From Avena insularis (taxonomy: Eukaryota > Streptophyta > Magnoliopsida > Poales > Poaceae), in assembly GCA_023614405.1 (NCBI GenBank), contig CM042690.1:525032293-525096292 (forward strand): a DNA stretch of 64,000 bases. Direction: 5' to 3'. Under the pieces are notes generated by a model. That model had not been told where the DNA came from, did no database searches, and saw only the letters and a program-made list of their open reading frames with translations. Positions within the stretch are counted from its first letter, which is position 1. Every line of letters begins with the position of its first letter. Of this stretch, positions 10,317-23,500 are shown one piece after another. The position numbers and the translations under genes are program-made.

Positions 10317-11589
10317 TTAGTTGAGGAAGCGGGGGATGTCAACTTGGGTCACCGCATTAACGTCTACCGCGCGGGCGAGCACCTTCTTCTCGTGTTTGGT
10401 GCCGAGTCCGGTGAAGGTGTGTAGCGAGCCGACGGCGTGTTCGAACCCGCTAGCATTGCCATTGTCCCTTGGCAGGTTGTTGTTGGGGTCCTCCCTTGCT
10501 CGCCTTGCCTTTTCGATCTCCTTAAGGGAGTGGCAGTCCTTGGTGGTGTGGGTGGCGGGTTTTCCCTCCCTGCTATGGTAGATGCAGGGATGGTTGAGCA
10601 AGGCGGCAGGGTCGAATTTCAGCCTCGCTGCGTTGTTGTTGCGGTAGTTTCCACTGTCGCGGTAGTTGCCTCCATCGCGGCGGAAGTTCTTTGGGTCGCG
10701 TTGGCCGTAGACGGCATTGGCGACAAAGTCGACTCGCCCATCTCCGCGGCGCTTGCCGGTGATACGAGTGTTGCTGTAGTGCATGTCATGACGTCGCCCG
10801 CTGTCGTGGGCGTTGATGCGGCGTGTTCCTCCCGACTCGTCATTGTAGTTCTGGTTGGGCTCCTCTTCCGCGTAGCGTTTGGCGATCTCGAGGAGGTCAG
10901 GGATGTTGTCGAGCGTCCGGTAGACCCTCTTGATCTTTGTGACCAGGGGTTCGTACCGGCATGCATTCTTGAAGCAGTGGATCACCGTGTCCGGGTGGAT
11001 ACCGGAGGCGTTGATCCATAGTTCTTGCCACCTCTGGATCCAGTGGCGGGTTGACTCACGTTGTCCCTGGATGCATCGTTCTAGGTCCTCGATGGTGGTG
11101 GCACGGGTGTAGGAGCCCTCAAAGTGCCTGACAAAGGCATCCCACATCTCTTCCCACGAGTCGATGCTGTCGGCGGGTAGGGTGTTGATCCATTGCCGGG
11201 TCGCGCCCTCCATCATCAGGGGGAGGTAGTGAGCGGCTAGCAGGTCGGTGTGGCCGGCGATTCCCATCGCCATGAGGTATGTGTCCAGCCACACCGCTGG
11301 ATCATACGTTGGGCCGTACTTTTCAATCTCCTTGGGCGCCTTGAAGTTGGCGGGGTACTTCTCGCCTCGGATCATAGGTCCAAAGCACTGGGGAACGACT
11401 CATCTGAGCGAGCCCCTAGGTTCGGGGTTGCCGCAGTTGGTGAGGGTGTGCCTCAAGTTGTTGGGCTGGCGTGCCCGCCAAGCCTGGTTGTTGACGATGT
11501 GCGTTCGGGCGTCGATGGGTTGCCCATTGGCGGCGACCGTGTTGTTCACCGGTCGCGGCTCGTTGGTGGAGAGCGCGGGGTTGGCGGCC
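10317..11589 (-). pseudogene. G2 gag, capsid and C-terminal part
   Basis: The capsid region includes YDPAVWLDTYLMAMGIAGHT, MMEGATRQWINTLPADSIDSWEEMWDAFV and RQRESTRHWIQRWQELW-like motifs. It is followed by a basic, Arg/Asn-rich linker and a Tat-type Cys/His motif (CIYHSREGKPATHTTKDCHSLK) in place of a normal zinc knuckle. The frame runs upstream of the Met at 11375 through QCFGPMIRGEKY, with one TGA stop at about 11398. At 11589 it is cut by a solo LTR; the N-terminal part lies at 13087-13859. PR follows about 70 bases downstream. Confidence 0.85.
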
Positions 11590-13086
11590 TGATGACCCAC
11601 AAGTATAGGGGGTGTATCACAGTATTTTCGATAAGTAAGAGGGTCGAACCCAACGAGGAGGAGAAGGTGCTGGCTAGTGGTATGGATCAGGAATTCTCTG
11701 CAAATACTTAGCAAACAGATTTTTAGGGTTTTTTGATAAAGCAAGTAAACAAAGTACGAGTAAATAAAAGACAGTAGGAATAAATCCAGCAAGTGGCCCA
11801 ATCCTTTATGCAGCAACGGACAAGCTGGTTGTATTACTTAAGATGACCAAACGTTCTTGAGGACAGATGGGAAGACTGTCAAGTGCTTTCGCTTCATATA
11901 GTTGATTAATCTTCTTTAGCTTGCTAAGTGTTGAGTGGGTGAACATGTGCTAATGTACCGACCTTCCTAGGACTAATACATACTTGTGATTATACCCCTT
12001 GCAAACATCCGTAAGTACAAGAAAGTAATTAAGGTAGAAACCTAACCACATCTTTAAACTCTAAGACCCTTACGTCCCTTGTGCAATGGTTTCCTAATGG
12101 GGGTTCAGATTTACATCCTCAACCCCTACGATTAGTAGCCAAGTACACAATGCATTCCCCTAGGCCCATATAGGTGAAGTGTCATGTAGTCGACGTTCAC
12201 ATGACACCACTAGAAGAAGTACACCACAACTTAAATATCAAACTATTGAATCTTTCTAAACACAACTCCACTACTAACAACATGACTTCTCCCATGTCCT
12301 CAAGAACAAAACGAACTACTCACAAGACATCACATGGATCATGATTAGAGATGGAATAATGATGTATAACAATTTGAACATAAACAATAATTCAATGGTT
12401 CACTCAAAAGCATCAACTACAAAGAGTAATCAACACCGGGAAAGTTTCCCCTATGAACAATGCAAGATTCAGCCCAATTGTTAGAGCAATATGGAGATGG
12501 TGATGAGCGTGCTGATGGTGATGATGGTGGTGATGATGATGATCCCGATGAAGTCCAGCTTGATGGTGGTGTTGATGGCGACGATCTTCCCTCTCTAGGA
12601 AGGAATTCCCCCCGACAGAAATCTGTCTGCCGGAGAGATCTTTCTCTCTCGGTGTTTTCCGCCCCGCAGAGGCGACGGAATCTTTCTATGGTCTCTCTCC
12701 CAGTCTTAGGGTTTCGGGAGGATAATATACGCCAGAGGGGAGATCCTGGAGTGGGCCAGGGCGGCCACACCACCTACTGGTGCGGCCTAGGGCTGCCCGC
12801 GCCAGGGGGTGGTGTGGGCCCCCTATGGCCCATCTCCAGCCCCCTTCTGGCTTCCTTCGTCTTCTAGAAAAAAGGATTTTCCCTATATTTTCCCGGATTT
12901 TCTGAACTTCGCGAATTTTGCCTTCAAACATCACCTCAGAGTCGTGACTGCAGTGGTCCATGCTCCAAAAGTCATCAACCATGCAAAAACAAATGAAATA
13001 ACATAAGTATCACCTCTCAATACGAAATATACCAATGAATAATAGTGAATTATGACATAGACTAGTGATGCAAAATGGACGTATCA
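11590..13086 (-). mobile_element. Sabrina-like solo LTR in G2 gag
   Basis: A 1497-bp LTR beginning tgatgaccc and ending gtatca, flanked by a perfect 5-bp TSD cggcc (11585-11589 and 13087-13091). It matches the LTRs of S1 and S2, including the microsatellite (12492-12548) and the GC-rich inverted repeat (about 12767-12816). No internal domain is present, so it is a solo LTR formed by LTR-LTR recombination. It is inserted in the gag coding region of G2, so it is younger than G2. Confidence 0.95.
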
Positions 13087-13859
13087 CGGCCCGTGGCTGG
13101 TGCGCCAGGGGCTGCGGTGGTGGGCAGGTCACGGTGTTGGCGCCGGTTGGGTGGCTGCTTGAGGCCGCCCTGCTTGTCGAAGAGCGGAAATACATCCGCC
13201 CCGCGGGTCGACTCCCGCGGCTTGCTGTTCGACGACCCTGGCAAGTAGAGCCTTGGCGTACTGGATCTGCAGCGCGCCTTCTCCCTAGACGTCGAGGTTG
13301 GCGACTGTGGCGTTGGCCGTGATGATTCTGTCCATTGGGTTGGAGTATAGTGGGAGTTCATTGGTGTCGCGGGCCTGTGGCGAGATTATGATCCGCAGCT
13401 GGTCCAGCGGGGGCGCGCGGCCAATGGGTGGCGGTAGGGCCCTAGTCGCCGGTGCATCGGGTGGTGGTCAGTTGTTGCCACCTGGTGGCGTGTTCTCGCA
13501 GTACTCACGCTCAGCCACGCATGCGGGGTCACTTTCGTTGTTGAAGTTCAGGACGCGGCCCTGGACATTAGAATTCAGGCGGGTCCTGATGCGGCGTTGG
13601 TGGTAGAGCGATAGATCCCATGTCGTTTCCCGCTCGAGGCAGAATTTCTCGCGCTCGGCTAGCTCGTTGCGCTGCGCCTCCTCCAGTCGCAGGCGGGCTT
13701 CCTCCACCTCCATGGCCATGGCGGTCGGCGGGATCGGCGTGGAGAACGGATCTGGTGGGGCGACTGTGCTGCCCGCCATGTAGATCGCGTTGAAGCAATT
13801 GGATCTAGCGCGGAAGTCCTCGGGGAAATCCGAGCCAGAGTCGAAATCAAAGATTCCAA
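13087..13859 (-). pseudogene. G2 gag, N-terminal part
   Basis: Continues gag upstream of the solo LTR. It contains a Met-Ala-Gly-Ser start-like segment at 13779 and a Glu/Arg-rich helical stretch (EVEEARLRLEEAQRNELAERE) that looks coiled-coil, as in the N-terminal region of Tat gag proteins. Farther on are LDQLRIIISPQARDTNELP and PMDRIITANATVANLDV. Stops after ENTPPGGNN and elsewhere break the frame. Confidence 0.65.
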
Positions 13860-14331
13860 GGATGGAGGGGTCCTCGAAGTCCTCAGGGTTGCAGACCCGT
13901 GTGATGGAGTCCTCCCGTGATGCTACGGTGATAGATCTGTCGACCGAGGCAGGGGTTGCGAGTCGGCATCGTCGTGGAGGGCCACGCCATCTGCGGCGGC
14001 GTTGGTATCGGTCGCGTTGCTGGCGGCCGAGTCATACTTGGTGACGAGGCTCCTGATGGAGCGGACCTACTCCTCCTAGAGCAGATCGCGGCGTGGCGAC
14101 GATCCGCTGATGATCACCATCGCCGCCGGGTCGACTGTGCTAGTGAGGCCGACAAATAGGTTGATGGAGCTGACCGGCATTATCGCGCTATGGGTGACCG
14201 GGCATGATGCCGGGATGTAGCTGCTGGGCAGGATCTGTAAGATCCCTCCAATGGCGATCAAGCGGCCGGTGGCAATTGGCCGATCGATTAGCGAGTAGGG
14301 TCTCTCCGCAGAACTTAGGCCAGTCCGGCTA

Positions 14332-14350
14332 GGCCCCACGGTGGGCGCCA
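14332..14350 (-). promoter_or_regulatory. G2 primer binding site
   Basis: The minus strand reads tggcgcccaccgtggggcc, six bases from the LTR end. This is the usual primer-site form for this type of grass Gypsy; I do not assign the tRNA. Confidence 0.75.
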
Positions 14351-14356
14351 CTATCA

Positions 14357-14851
14357 TGGAAATGGCCACGGCAGTCGCTGCTATAGGCAGCGATTGATAG
14401 AATCAGGGGCGAGAGCTAGCGACCATCTATGGTGCGAGATGGGGGCGGATGCACATGGGTTTACCTAGGTTCGGCCCCCCCGGAGGGTAAAGACATACAA
14501 CTGCTAGATTAGATTAATGGAGAGCGAGTTACAGGGGTGGCGAGCTCGGCGTCTAAGTAACGAGTCGCTTGAAGGGGTGTATGATGGAACGTGAGTTCTC
14601 AGAGTACCCTAGGGAGGCTTATATAGGAGGCACCTTGCTAGGGTTTACAGTTTGCAACCGAACAAGTTATGGATTTAGAGGCTTTGACCTAATCCAACTA
14701 GGCTTCGAGTACGCTTCTGGGCCTCTAGTCTCCAATCGCCAGGCCTTCTCCTCAGTCGCATTCCAGTCGCTGTCCTGCAGGCCCACTCGCTAAGTCTTTG
14801 ACCCAATCGGAATGTCCTACTGGACATACCCCATTTTGCATATCCCCATCA
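14357..14851 (-). mobile_element. G2 5' LTR
   Basis: About 495 bp between the primer site and a tatccccatca end. On the minus strand it starts tgatggggatatgc and carries a TATA box, tatataag, at 14618-14625. No second LTR is in the window, so the ends are placed from the TG...CA termini and the primer site. The base after the end is 14852 (taggg); the other TSD copy is lost. Confidence 0.7.
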
Positions 14852-16290
14852 TAGGGACTACCAAGGCCCACTATTTCCCTTAGCTAGATCATACTCCAAC
14901 CCACTTGTTCTTGATGGTTTTGCAGGTTGGAAATTAATATTTTCAGGAAATCTTATCATCTAGCCTACTTTGGCAGAAGCTCACATCTCCATGTCATCTT
15001 TTTTTGACCAACTCTCTGCATGATTATGTTCTACTCATCAAGGACTATCAACCCCTACTGCACTTGTCTCAATTCGACCCATGTGCTTATAAAACTCATA
15101 TGGTTTTGAAGGCTATTTGATAATATGTTTTGGCACCCTTATTTTATTCAAAGTTTGGAACCAATCCTTGGAGAGCTCAATCATGATCAAGCTCAAACCT
15201 CTATTCCATGGTGATCTACATAACTTGGTCTATCCATCCATATATCACATGCCCTAAGGGGAGCTCTGAGCTCCAAGATCCAACAAGGTTTTGTTGGTAT
15301 AAAGTTAACTTTGCCCTAGATCTTTTACTCCGTGTTTCTTACCAAAATCATGTTGGTTTCCCAAAAACCAAGGTTCCAAATGCTGGATACACTTTGTGGA
15401 CATCACTTAACTTGGAGATAAAAATTACCAAATGCTTCCCATAATTATCTTGGCCCGAAAATATTTTAATTGCTTTATTTGACAAAAACCCATAAACTTC
15501 ATCTATAATGGAAAGTTGGTTTTTCTCCAAACCACTTTGCCAACTTTAGGCACCTTTGATGCCTATATATCATCCCCTATATTCCCACTTCAAAAATAAA
15601 TATTTTTGGAAATATTTATTATTTCTTTTTGCCCTTTTCCTTAAATGGCAGAATTGAGAAATAAATGTTTTAAAACACTTTTCCTTCTAAATAATTCTAG
15701 GGAAAATTCTCCAAAGTTGTATTCATATTTGGGACCATACTCAATCAAAAAACCACCTGGTCCAATTTAAAAATATAAAATAAACTTCTGAAATCCATTT
15801 CAACACTTCCTGAATATGGGATAATAAAGGGATCTATAATAATAGGAAAAGTCCCAAACAATTATCCCTAGTACCCTTTGATCATACCAACCTACCAGCA
15901 TCCTTTCCCCATATTGGCAATACCAAGTTTTGAAGCTCACTCAGGATCATCCCTATGGCCAATAATTGAAATTACTAAAAACTATGATCAAAACCTAATC
16001 AAACTTGTTCCATACTTCACCAAAGCCACCACCCTCACCTTCTGGTCGCAAGAACTATAGCAGCCATGTAGAAAACCCTACCCTCTTGTCTATAGTGTTT
16101 GTTTGCAAAGAAGACACACAGCTAGGCCTTTTCTCTCCATTTAAATCTTGCAGCTGCTGCACCCACCCCCTCTTTGCCCTCTTCATGACCAGAACACCCA
16201 CACACTCTCTCCACCGCCCTTCTTGCCCTATCCTAGAGCAACACCCTCTCCATGCCCACCTCATGGAATGAGTCCACTATAGACCCTCAT
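14852..16290. other. unassigned AT-rich flank with a C-rich right end
   Basis: No coding region is supported; short ORFs lack any family motif. The left part is AT-rich with poly-A/T runs. The last 150 bases turn C-rich (cacacactctctccaccgcc) like a plant core promoter or LTR U3 end. G3 is inserted at its right edge, and the sequence appears to continue at 44286 with a TATA box. It may be the U3 of a long LTR. Confidence 0.5.
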
Positions 16291-16694
16291 TGACATATGT
16301 ATGATTACTCGGGTACCTATGATTCGCTACCCAGGCCTGAAGAAAGGCTTACGGCCCATGAGGAGTCAAGATGATGACCCAAAAAGAGAAACTGACAAAG
16401 GCTATAGTTGTATTAGGAAAGAGGAAAAAGGACCGACATCGTGTTGGTATTGTAATTACGTATATGTAACCTATCCGCATACAGCTTTGAGACCCAGCCT
16501 ATTATATATAGGACAGGAGAAGTCTAGGCGAGACACCGAACAATCCTCAAGCGATTTGTAATATTACGATTCACCAAATATTCACGCGACTTTGAATCCA
16601 TTGTTCTCCTAACATCCGATGGAATCCCAATGTTCTTTTTTCTGCAAAACCCTAAGTCCTTCTTCATGGACATTGCCGAGATCACCCCTCGTCA
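16291..16694 (+). mobile_element. G3 5' LTR
   Basis: A 404-bp LTR with the TATA-like attatatata at 16501-16510 and ending cctcgtca. It matches 43881-44285. Confidence 0.92.
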
Positions 16695-16696
16695 GT

Positions 16697-16714
16697 TGGC
16701 GCCGTCTATGGGAA
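16697..16714 (+). promoter_or_regulatory. G3 primer binding site
   Basis: tggcgccgtctatgggaa, two bases after the LTR. This is the common Tat-type primer site in grasses. Confidence 0.85.
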
Positions 16715-18877
16715 ACTTGAACGCTGGAACCATGGATTTGGCGGAACTCTCTTTTCCAAGCAGCAACCCAACAAAAGTGGTTCCTCACCCGCCCACCCAT
16801 GTGATAGTACCCGCCAAATTCAACGGCGGATCCGATCTAATCATCGGAAGCTTCCACTTCCAAGTATAAGATCGCCAAGAATTACACCCTTCGTCCCTGA
16901 TTACATCAACACCGTCGGTGGAAAAGACTGCACTATGGCAATACCAACATCATCTGTCGGATCTTCCATGGGGGTCATGGCGGAAATTTAAGCACCAGAA
17001 GAAAATAAGAAAGATGAGACGGATATGGGGGACCTTGATGGTCTTTACGACAATCTCTCCTTCGGATCAGAGCCACCGCTAACTCCACCATGTGGAACAA
17101 GCCTAGCAAACTGTGAACCCGAGGAAAGCAGTGAAAGCATCGACTTTGGGATAAGGATGACAGAAATCTACCTAGAACAAAAACTAATAGACTTCACTGA
17201 TCCACCCGATAGTGTCTCCCTCAATTCAGATGACAATGTCATCAGTCCATATATTACCCAGCACCAAGTATGCATGATCATCGGAGATGCATCGCCTCAG
17301 CAAGACTGCAATGATAATCCTATTTTTAACCCTGACGATATCCTATCAAGCGACAATGCAGAAAATCACAGAAATGAAGGAAATCACGGAAACAGGGAAG
17401 ACCCAGTAAACAACCGTGTACCCCAGGAGGAGGAGAGCCTCGCGAAGGCGAAAGGCAAACTCTCCGGCTACTAGCCGAATCATGGCAAAAGGAAAGAGCG
17501 ACAATTTCGGGTGCAGTCCCCATGACATCTACTACCATACCAATATTTGCTTCACCATAAAAAAAGAGACCTGCTAAGGATGTAGAGGCAGCTCAATGAA
17601 AGAAAAAGGCTTGCCGATGAATCGAGCCTACGACGGGCGCAACTAAGCTCTACCCGAGGCTTAAGGAGCATGATAGGAGGAGCACCGCCAAGAAGGGAAC
17701 ATCTCGACTACAGAACATCCCCAAAACATAAAGAAGTGAACTAATCTGAGACCTGGATCTATCGTTTATGTCAATAGATCATGTAGGAAATATCAAGGCA
17801 AAAACGGCTCAAGCAGCAATTGTGGCCGCACAAACATACCTGATCACAACTTAACCTGCACCCGACGATCTTCGTGCAGCTCTCCACCGCTCCGCCCTGA
17901 TGAACCTCGGTACGGTAGGAGAATCTCTTGCGCAGGCAGAGCAGGGAACCATGCGACAACCCGATAGATCCCCACGCCGTCGCACCAGCCCTGAGCAAGC
18001 AGGTCACACCCGACAATCATGACCGCCACATCGGGTCCACTTCTTGGGATCAGAGCTACGGAATGACGCAAGAAACGATATTACGCAATGAAGGATCAAT
18101 CGATCTAGGGACGAGCGTAGAAGGCGGAGATACTATGACGGTGAAAGCGAGGAAGAGCAAGAACTATGCTGAGCAAATTGCTTTACCCAACGGGTTCGCA
18201 AGACTCTAGTACGAAAAGACTTCAAGCTACCTCACGATCGCCAGAAATACGACGGCCTCCAAGAACCCGAAGCTTGGTTGATAGATTATCTGGCCATAGT
18301 TAAGCTACAAGGAGGCTCCAAGGCTACCACAATGCAAAGTTTGCAGCAGCACTTAAGCGACGCAGCTCGCTCTTGGTTAAGACAACTACCCGAAGATTCT
18401 ATCAGCAGTTGGAATGACCTAGAGGACAAGCTCATCCAAAATTTCCAGTCCAGTTTCAAATGACCCGCATCTCTGGAACAATTGCGAGCTTGTAAACAAA
18501 AACCGGGAGAGTCAATACGAGCTTTCGTTCAACGGTGGAACATTATCAAAAACTCGGCTGAAACCATATCTGATGAAAGAGCAATTGATGCTTTCAACAA
18601 TGGACTTCGATGACAAGAATTCATTGAACATCTGGGACGAATCAAACCAGGGACAATTTTGCAGCTGATGGACATAGCCAACCGATGGGCCGATGGAGAA
18701 GACGTATTACACATCAAAAGAGCCTGCTCACCCGAAGAAGATAGGGACTATCGCAATAACGATAGAAGTCAATGAAACAATGATGGGTATAGCACACCAA
18801 ATAACGTTGCAGTCGATTTCTCTAGAGGGGACAATAGACGAAGTGATGATTACAACAATGGGTACCGCAGTAGCAAG
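16715..18877 (+). pseudogene. G3 gag, N-terminal and capsid part
   Basis: A decayed gag reading. An open stretch at 17025-17474 (MGDLDGLYDNLSFGSEP...) is acidic and Asn/Glu-rich; it is the variable N-terminal region. The capsid follows around 18210-18470: EPEAWLIDYLAIVKLQGG, SLQQHLSDAARSWLRQLPEDS and SWNDLEDKLIQNFQSSF. After a stop come QKPGESIRAFVQRWN and LGRIKPGTILQLMDIANRWADGED. At least three in-frame stops are visible (after FQSSF, after NNGLR, after NNDRSQ). C1 interrupts it at 18877, and the C-terminal part resumes at 26418. Confidence 0.75.
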
Positions 18878-20572
18878 TGAAGGGAATATGCCTGAGAGGC
18901 AATAATAAAGTGGTTATTATCTTATTCCATGTTTATGATAAATGTTTATTTTACATGCTAGAATTGTATTGATCGGAAACATCAATACATGTGTGTTTAA
19001 TAAACAAAAAGGGTTCCTAGTTATGCCTCTCTTATAGACTAGCTTGTTGATTAACAAGATGATCAAGGTTTCCTGATCATGGACATTGGATGTTGTTAAT
19101 AACAAGGTCACACCATTGGTGGAATGATGTGATGAACATTCATCCGAAGTATAGCATTACGATCAAAGTCATTATGTTTATATTGCTATAACATCATACG
19201 AAGTAATCTTTATCCTTAGACCATGAGATCATGTTACTTGCTAACACCGGAAGAGTATCTTGATAACATCAAACGTCACACCGTAACAGGGTGACTATAA
19301 AGGTGGGTTCAGTGCTACGAAGGTGTTATGTTGAGGCTCATGGATCAAGATTTGGATTTGTCCATCCCGATGACGGATAGATATACTCTGGGCCCTCTCG
19401 GTGATATCACATTGAAATAGCTTGCAAGAAAGTGATGTGATCACTAGAATGTTATATCACGGGAACGAGAAAAGAGTGCATGTCGGTAACGAGATCAAAC
19501 TAGGTATGGAGATACCGATGATTGAATCTCGGACATGTAATATATCGCGGGACAAAGGGATTTATTTACTAGCGTTAAAGGTTCTCACGATCACAGAAGT
19601 CATCGTTGAATGTGTAGGAGTCAATATGGATCTCCAGGTCCCGCTGCTGATTATTGATCGGAGAGGGGTCTCGATCATGTCTGCATTATTCGCGAACCGT
19701 AGGGTGACACACTTAAGGGATACCGACACCATTTGGAGCAAATATGTTTCAGATAAATATTTAAGAAAGCGCTGGAATTACTTCAATAGACACCGAAACT
19801 GTTTCGGGTGAAATTGCTGAAATTGGTTCTGCATGTAATATTGAAATATTGCAGGGGGTTTTATATGAATGTTTGTTAATTAAATTAATTAACAAAATTC
19901 TGAATAAAACTAATAAAAGAGTTTTATTAAATGAGAGAGCATTAAATTTGGAAAAATTTAATGTATTTAAAGTGGAGACTTTAATGGAGAATGTGAAGAG
20001 GCAAATTTATGTGGAGGGGGTTACCACCACATGAATGGGGGAGGTGAAGGGTCACCTCCATGGGGCGCCGGCCATGGGAGGGGTACCCTCCCCTCCTCCT
20101 ATAAAAGGCACCCCTCTCCTCACTTCTCACACACACCTCCTTGTGAAGGATCTCTCTCCCCCTCTAGTATTATTCCCCCATGGTCTCGGATTAGCGAGAT
20201 ACATGTTCCCGGTGGCTTTATCTGGAAAGGAGTTGCCGCTTTGCTGGAGCGAGGCATGGAGGTTGTCGGGGTACCGGACGTGTGTGCGATCATGGATGCA
20301 CCGCTGCTTTGCGGTGCTGGACTTGGTGGTGCTGGAGCTGGATCTGATGGACGTGCTGGAGCCGGACCTGCTGGACTTCATCACGATCTTGAGATCGGCA
20401 AGTGTACGACTACATCAACCACGAGTTCCTACTTGTTAACAAAGCTTTTTGTCTACGAGGGTAATTTCTTGTTGGATGTATGTCCACCCGTTGCTTTGTA
20501 CCTAGTAGATAGATCTTGGCGTGTAGTTCACACCGTAGGAATTTTTTTGTTTTCTATGCTGTGGACCCAACA
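18878..20572 (+). mobile_element. C1 5' LTR
   Basis: 1695 bp. TATA box ctataaaagg at about 20099-20108. Its U5 holds an open frame (20031-20600) that runs past the LTR and is not treated as a gene. Confidence 0.93.
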
Positions 20573-20573
20573 G

Positions 20574-20586
20574 TGTTATCAGAGCC
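20574..20586 (+). promoter_or_regulatory. C1 primer binding site, initiator tRNA-Met type
   Basis: Reads tgttatcagagcc; it differs at one base from the consensus tggtatcagagcc, which C2 keeps exactly. Confidence 0.85.
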
Positions 20587-23500
20587 TGATCTATGCGTAG
20601 GTGCTTAGCACGGGTAGTACACATATGTTGATATGTGGGCGATGATGATCATGTTATTGCATCTTCTATGTATTTTGGATATTGGTGGCATAGTGGGATG
20701 AAGCGGCCCGGACCAACCTTACATGTCATCGTACATGAGACCGGTTCCACGACTGACATGCAACTTGTTTTGCATAAGTGGCTGGCAGGTGTCTGTCTCT
20801 CCTACTATAGTCAATATCTGATTTACAACGAGTTGCTAATAACTTAGTTATCCTCGTTGTAGTTCATGTTCGTAGGTGAGAAAGGTTCTATCTCCGAAAG
20901 CCCTAAGCCACGTAAAACTTGCAATTGATAAATTAGAGGCGTCTAGTTTAGATCGTTGCTGGGCTAGTGTCTTGATATGGTATTGTTGTAAGTAGATGTA
21001 TGATAGATACTCTTACAACTCACTCAACGTGTAAGTTCCATAGACCTTGGCCTTACACACAAAGGAATGATAGAGATCATACCACGATGCAAATGATAGA
21101 GATCAAATGCATGGACCATATCATCTCACTTTACGCATTAGATGTTAGCATCTTATACTGCTAGTTTGGCGCTTTCTGTAGCATTGTAAGATGATCCCTC
21201 TTTTAGATATCAAGATAAAAATGTGTTCTTCCTTACGTATGCACCGTTTTGTGGATCGTATTTCGAGACATCACGTGATGATCGGGTGTACTCGACTCTA
21301 CGCTTTCATACAAACGGGTGTAAGACAATTTTACACATGCGAGTACTAAGGTTCTTACTTGGCGAGCCTAGCATGTACAAACATGGCCTCGGAACACGGA
21401 CCGAAAGGTTAAGCATGAGTCATATAGTTGATATGATGCCCATATAGATGCTCGCCTTTGAAGCTACATCAACTCACGTGATGATCGGACTTGGTGTAGT
21501 GGATTTGGCTCATGTAATCACCAAAAAGGCACGAGGGATGTCGTTTTTGAGTGAGAGTTCATTTCTAATTTGGATTAGTCGAACCAAATTTGTCATAAAT
21601 TAAATCAAAGTGAATTTGCATAATTTGTTGTAGTCATTGGCATCTGTTCACTACCTTATGCTTAGTTTTAATTGAGATAATAGAACTATAGAATTCTGGA
21701 TATTTACTTTACAAACTAGTATCGTATTGTTTTGAATGTCAATTTAAAGTTTATAAGTCTTATTGCAAACTTTCAGCAAACTCTATTTACTCCATGAAGT
21801 TTAATAAGTAGTATTAAATAGAGAGTAAGAATTCCAATGTTAGTATCTAAGGTATCATGTTTGCCTCCATGATTATTGATATTCAAAAAGTTGTTTTAAT
21901 ATCAAGATTATATTGGAGCTAAAAATTATTTTAGAAACCATCATGTGTGAAAGATATTGTGATATCTGAAACAATGTTTTTCGTTGCATTATGATAGAGT
22001 ATAATTTAGCAAAATACATGTTCTCATATTGTATGAGAATTTGTGAAGGATGGAGATGCTAGGCATCCGAATCTACCAAAAAGGTTTTGGGAACTGATAT
22101 TATACTCGCGATTCTTCCTTATAGGCTATAGTAGCTTGAGCATGAAAGTTGTCATGTAAGGATGAATAGAAGATGTAAGTAAAATGTTTACTACACTAAT
22201 AGATTACTAAAGAATGGATTTTTGAAAGAACACCAAACATTTGATGATGGTGATCCACTTCAAAGTCCAAGTCCAAAGGTATTAGTATTTGACTATATAT
22301 GCTTTGTACCATGTGTCATGTTGATGACACCACTATTGATGTTGATAGATTCTTTTAAAAGAAAAAGGAATTGCTAAAAGAAAATCAATAAAATATTTCG
22401 CAGAAAATAAAAGGTTGGAGATGTCCAACTTAGGTATATAGAAGATATACATGTTATGGCTGTATTCCTTGCTTATTAAACAATGTGGTTCTTAGGTATT
22501 GGATACCGGTATTGGATACTGAATTGGTTGGTATGAAGTGTCATACAGGACAACGCAATTCATGAACTACAATGGCCTAAGTAACCAGCAAGAGAATGAG
22601 TGATGATGTTCATCGAAAACGAATAAAGTGTTATTGTGTTTTTCGTTGTCATCAAACCAAGCCTTCAAGATTGGTTTAAATAATTGTTATTTTGTTCTGG
22701 TATTATGAGAACAATGGCTGTTCAAATAATTACCGTATTCCATAAAGGATGGATGAACTTTTACAAGTCTAGTTGGAGAAATCACATCCATAAACACTAT
22801 TGCTAAAATGTCGCAAGACAAATGATTGAAAGATCACTTATGAAGTGACATCGCTATTTAAATTATATTTGAAAGAAAACATGAAGAAACTCCATGTTGA
22901 TGGAATTTTGGAGTCCTTGATTTTGATCAATTGACGCTTCTGAGACTTTCCTCGAGATAATTGAAACTCCGTTCATAGGCCAGAGAGGAACAGATGACTA
23001 GCTTATTGGAAATTGTGCATGCTGATGTGCATAGTCCATTATGTGTAGCCATATGCGATGGATCTTTTTGCTTCATATGCTTTCTTCAAACAAAAAAATT
23101 GAGTGAATATATCTGTATATTTACTTAATAAGGAAGAAGTATGAAACATTTGAAAGTTGTTCAAAGACTTTCAAGATGAAGTGAAAAATCATTGTAACAA
23201 GAAAATAAAAGAGTTTATGATTTGATCGTAAAGGAAGATATTTGAGTTACATGTTTAGCAAAACACCTAAGGTTTGAGGAATTGTTCCATGAATTTGGAT
23301 TTCCCGATAAACCATAGGAGTATGGCATATTCGAGAGATGAAACCAACCATGTTTGACATGGTAAGATCAAAGGTGTCATTTATAAAACTGCCATTATGT
23401 TTTAAAGATTGAAGCTTTAGAGACTACCGCTTTTACACTGAAAAGAGCACCATCGTGATCCGTTGAAATGACACCATATGAGTTATGGTTTGGGATAAAA

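Larger units (their letters stand above)
7146..14851 (-). mobile_element. G2: Tat-lineage Gypsy retrotransposon, 3' truncated
   Basis: A minus-strand element read from its 5' LTR (14357-14851) through primer site, gag, protease, RT-RNase H, a second RNase H and the start of integrase. At 7145 it is cut by S1. The 3' part of integrase and the 3' LTR are absent. The domain order PR-RT-RH-(aRH)-INT and the gag CIYHSREGK...HTTKDCHSLK motif place it in the Tat group of Gypsy. Many stops and frameshifts make it a fossil. A Sabrina-like solo LTR (11590-13086) splits gag. Sequence at 8354-9273 is duplicated at 1-920. Confidence 0.85.

Noticed and set aside
10437..11021. 194-codon plus-strand ORF rich in Val/Ala
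   Set aside because: Antisense shadow of G2 gag.
14852..16290. possible MITE or host promoter at the left flank
   Set aside because: No terminal inverted repeats or short target duplication were found; the promoter reading depends on joining it to 44286 and is kept only as a finding.
20031..20600. 189-codon plus-strand ORF, with a 227-codon counterpart at 25867-26550
   Set aside because: Both lie mostly in the U5/R part of the C1 LTRs and run past the LTR end into different sequence. They are low-complexity Gly/Pro/Ser-rich translations with no known domain; the duplication is simply the LTR pair.
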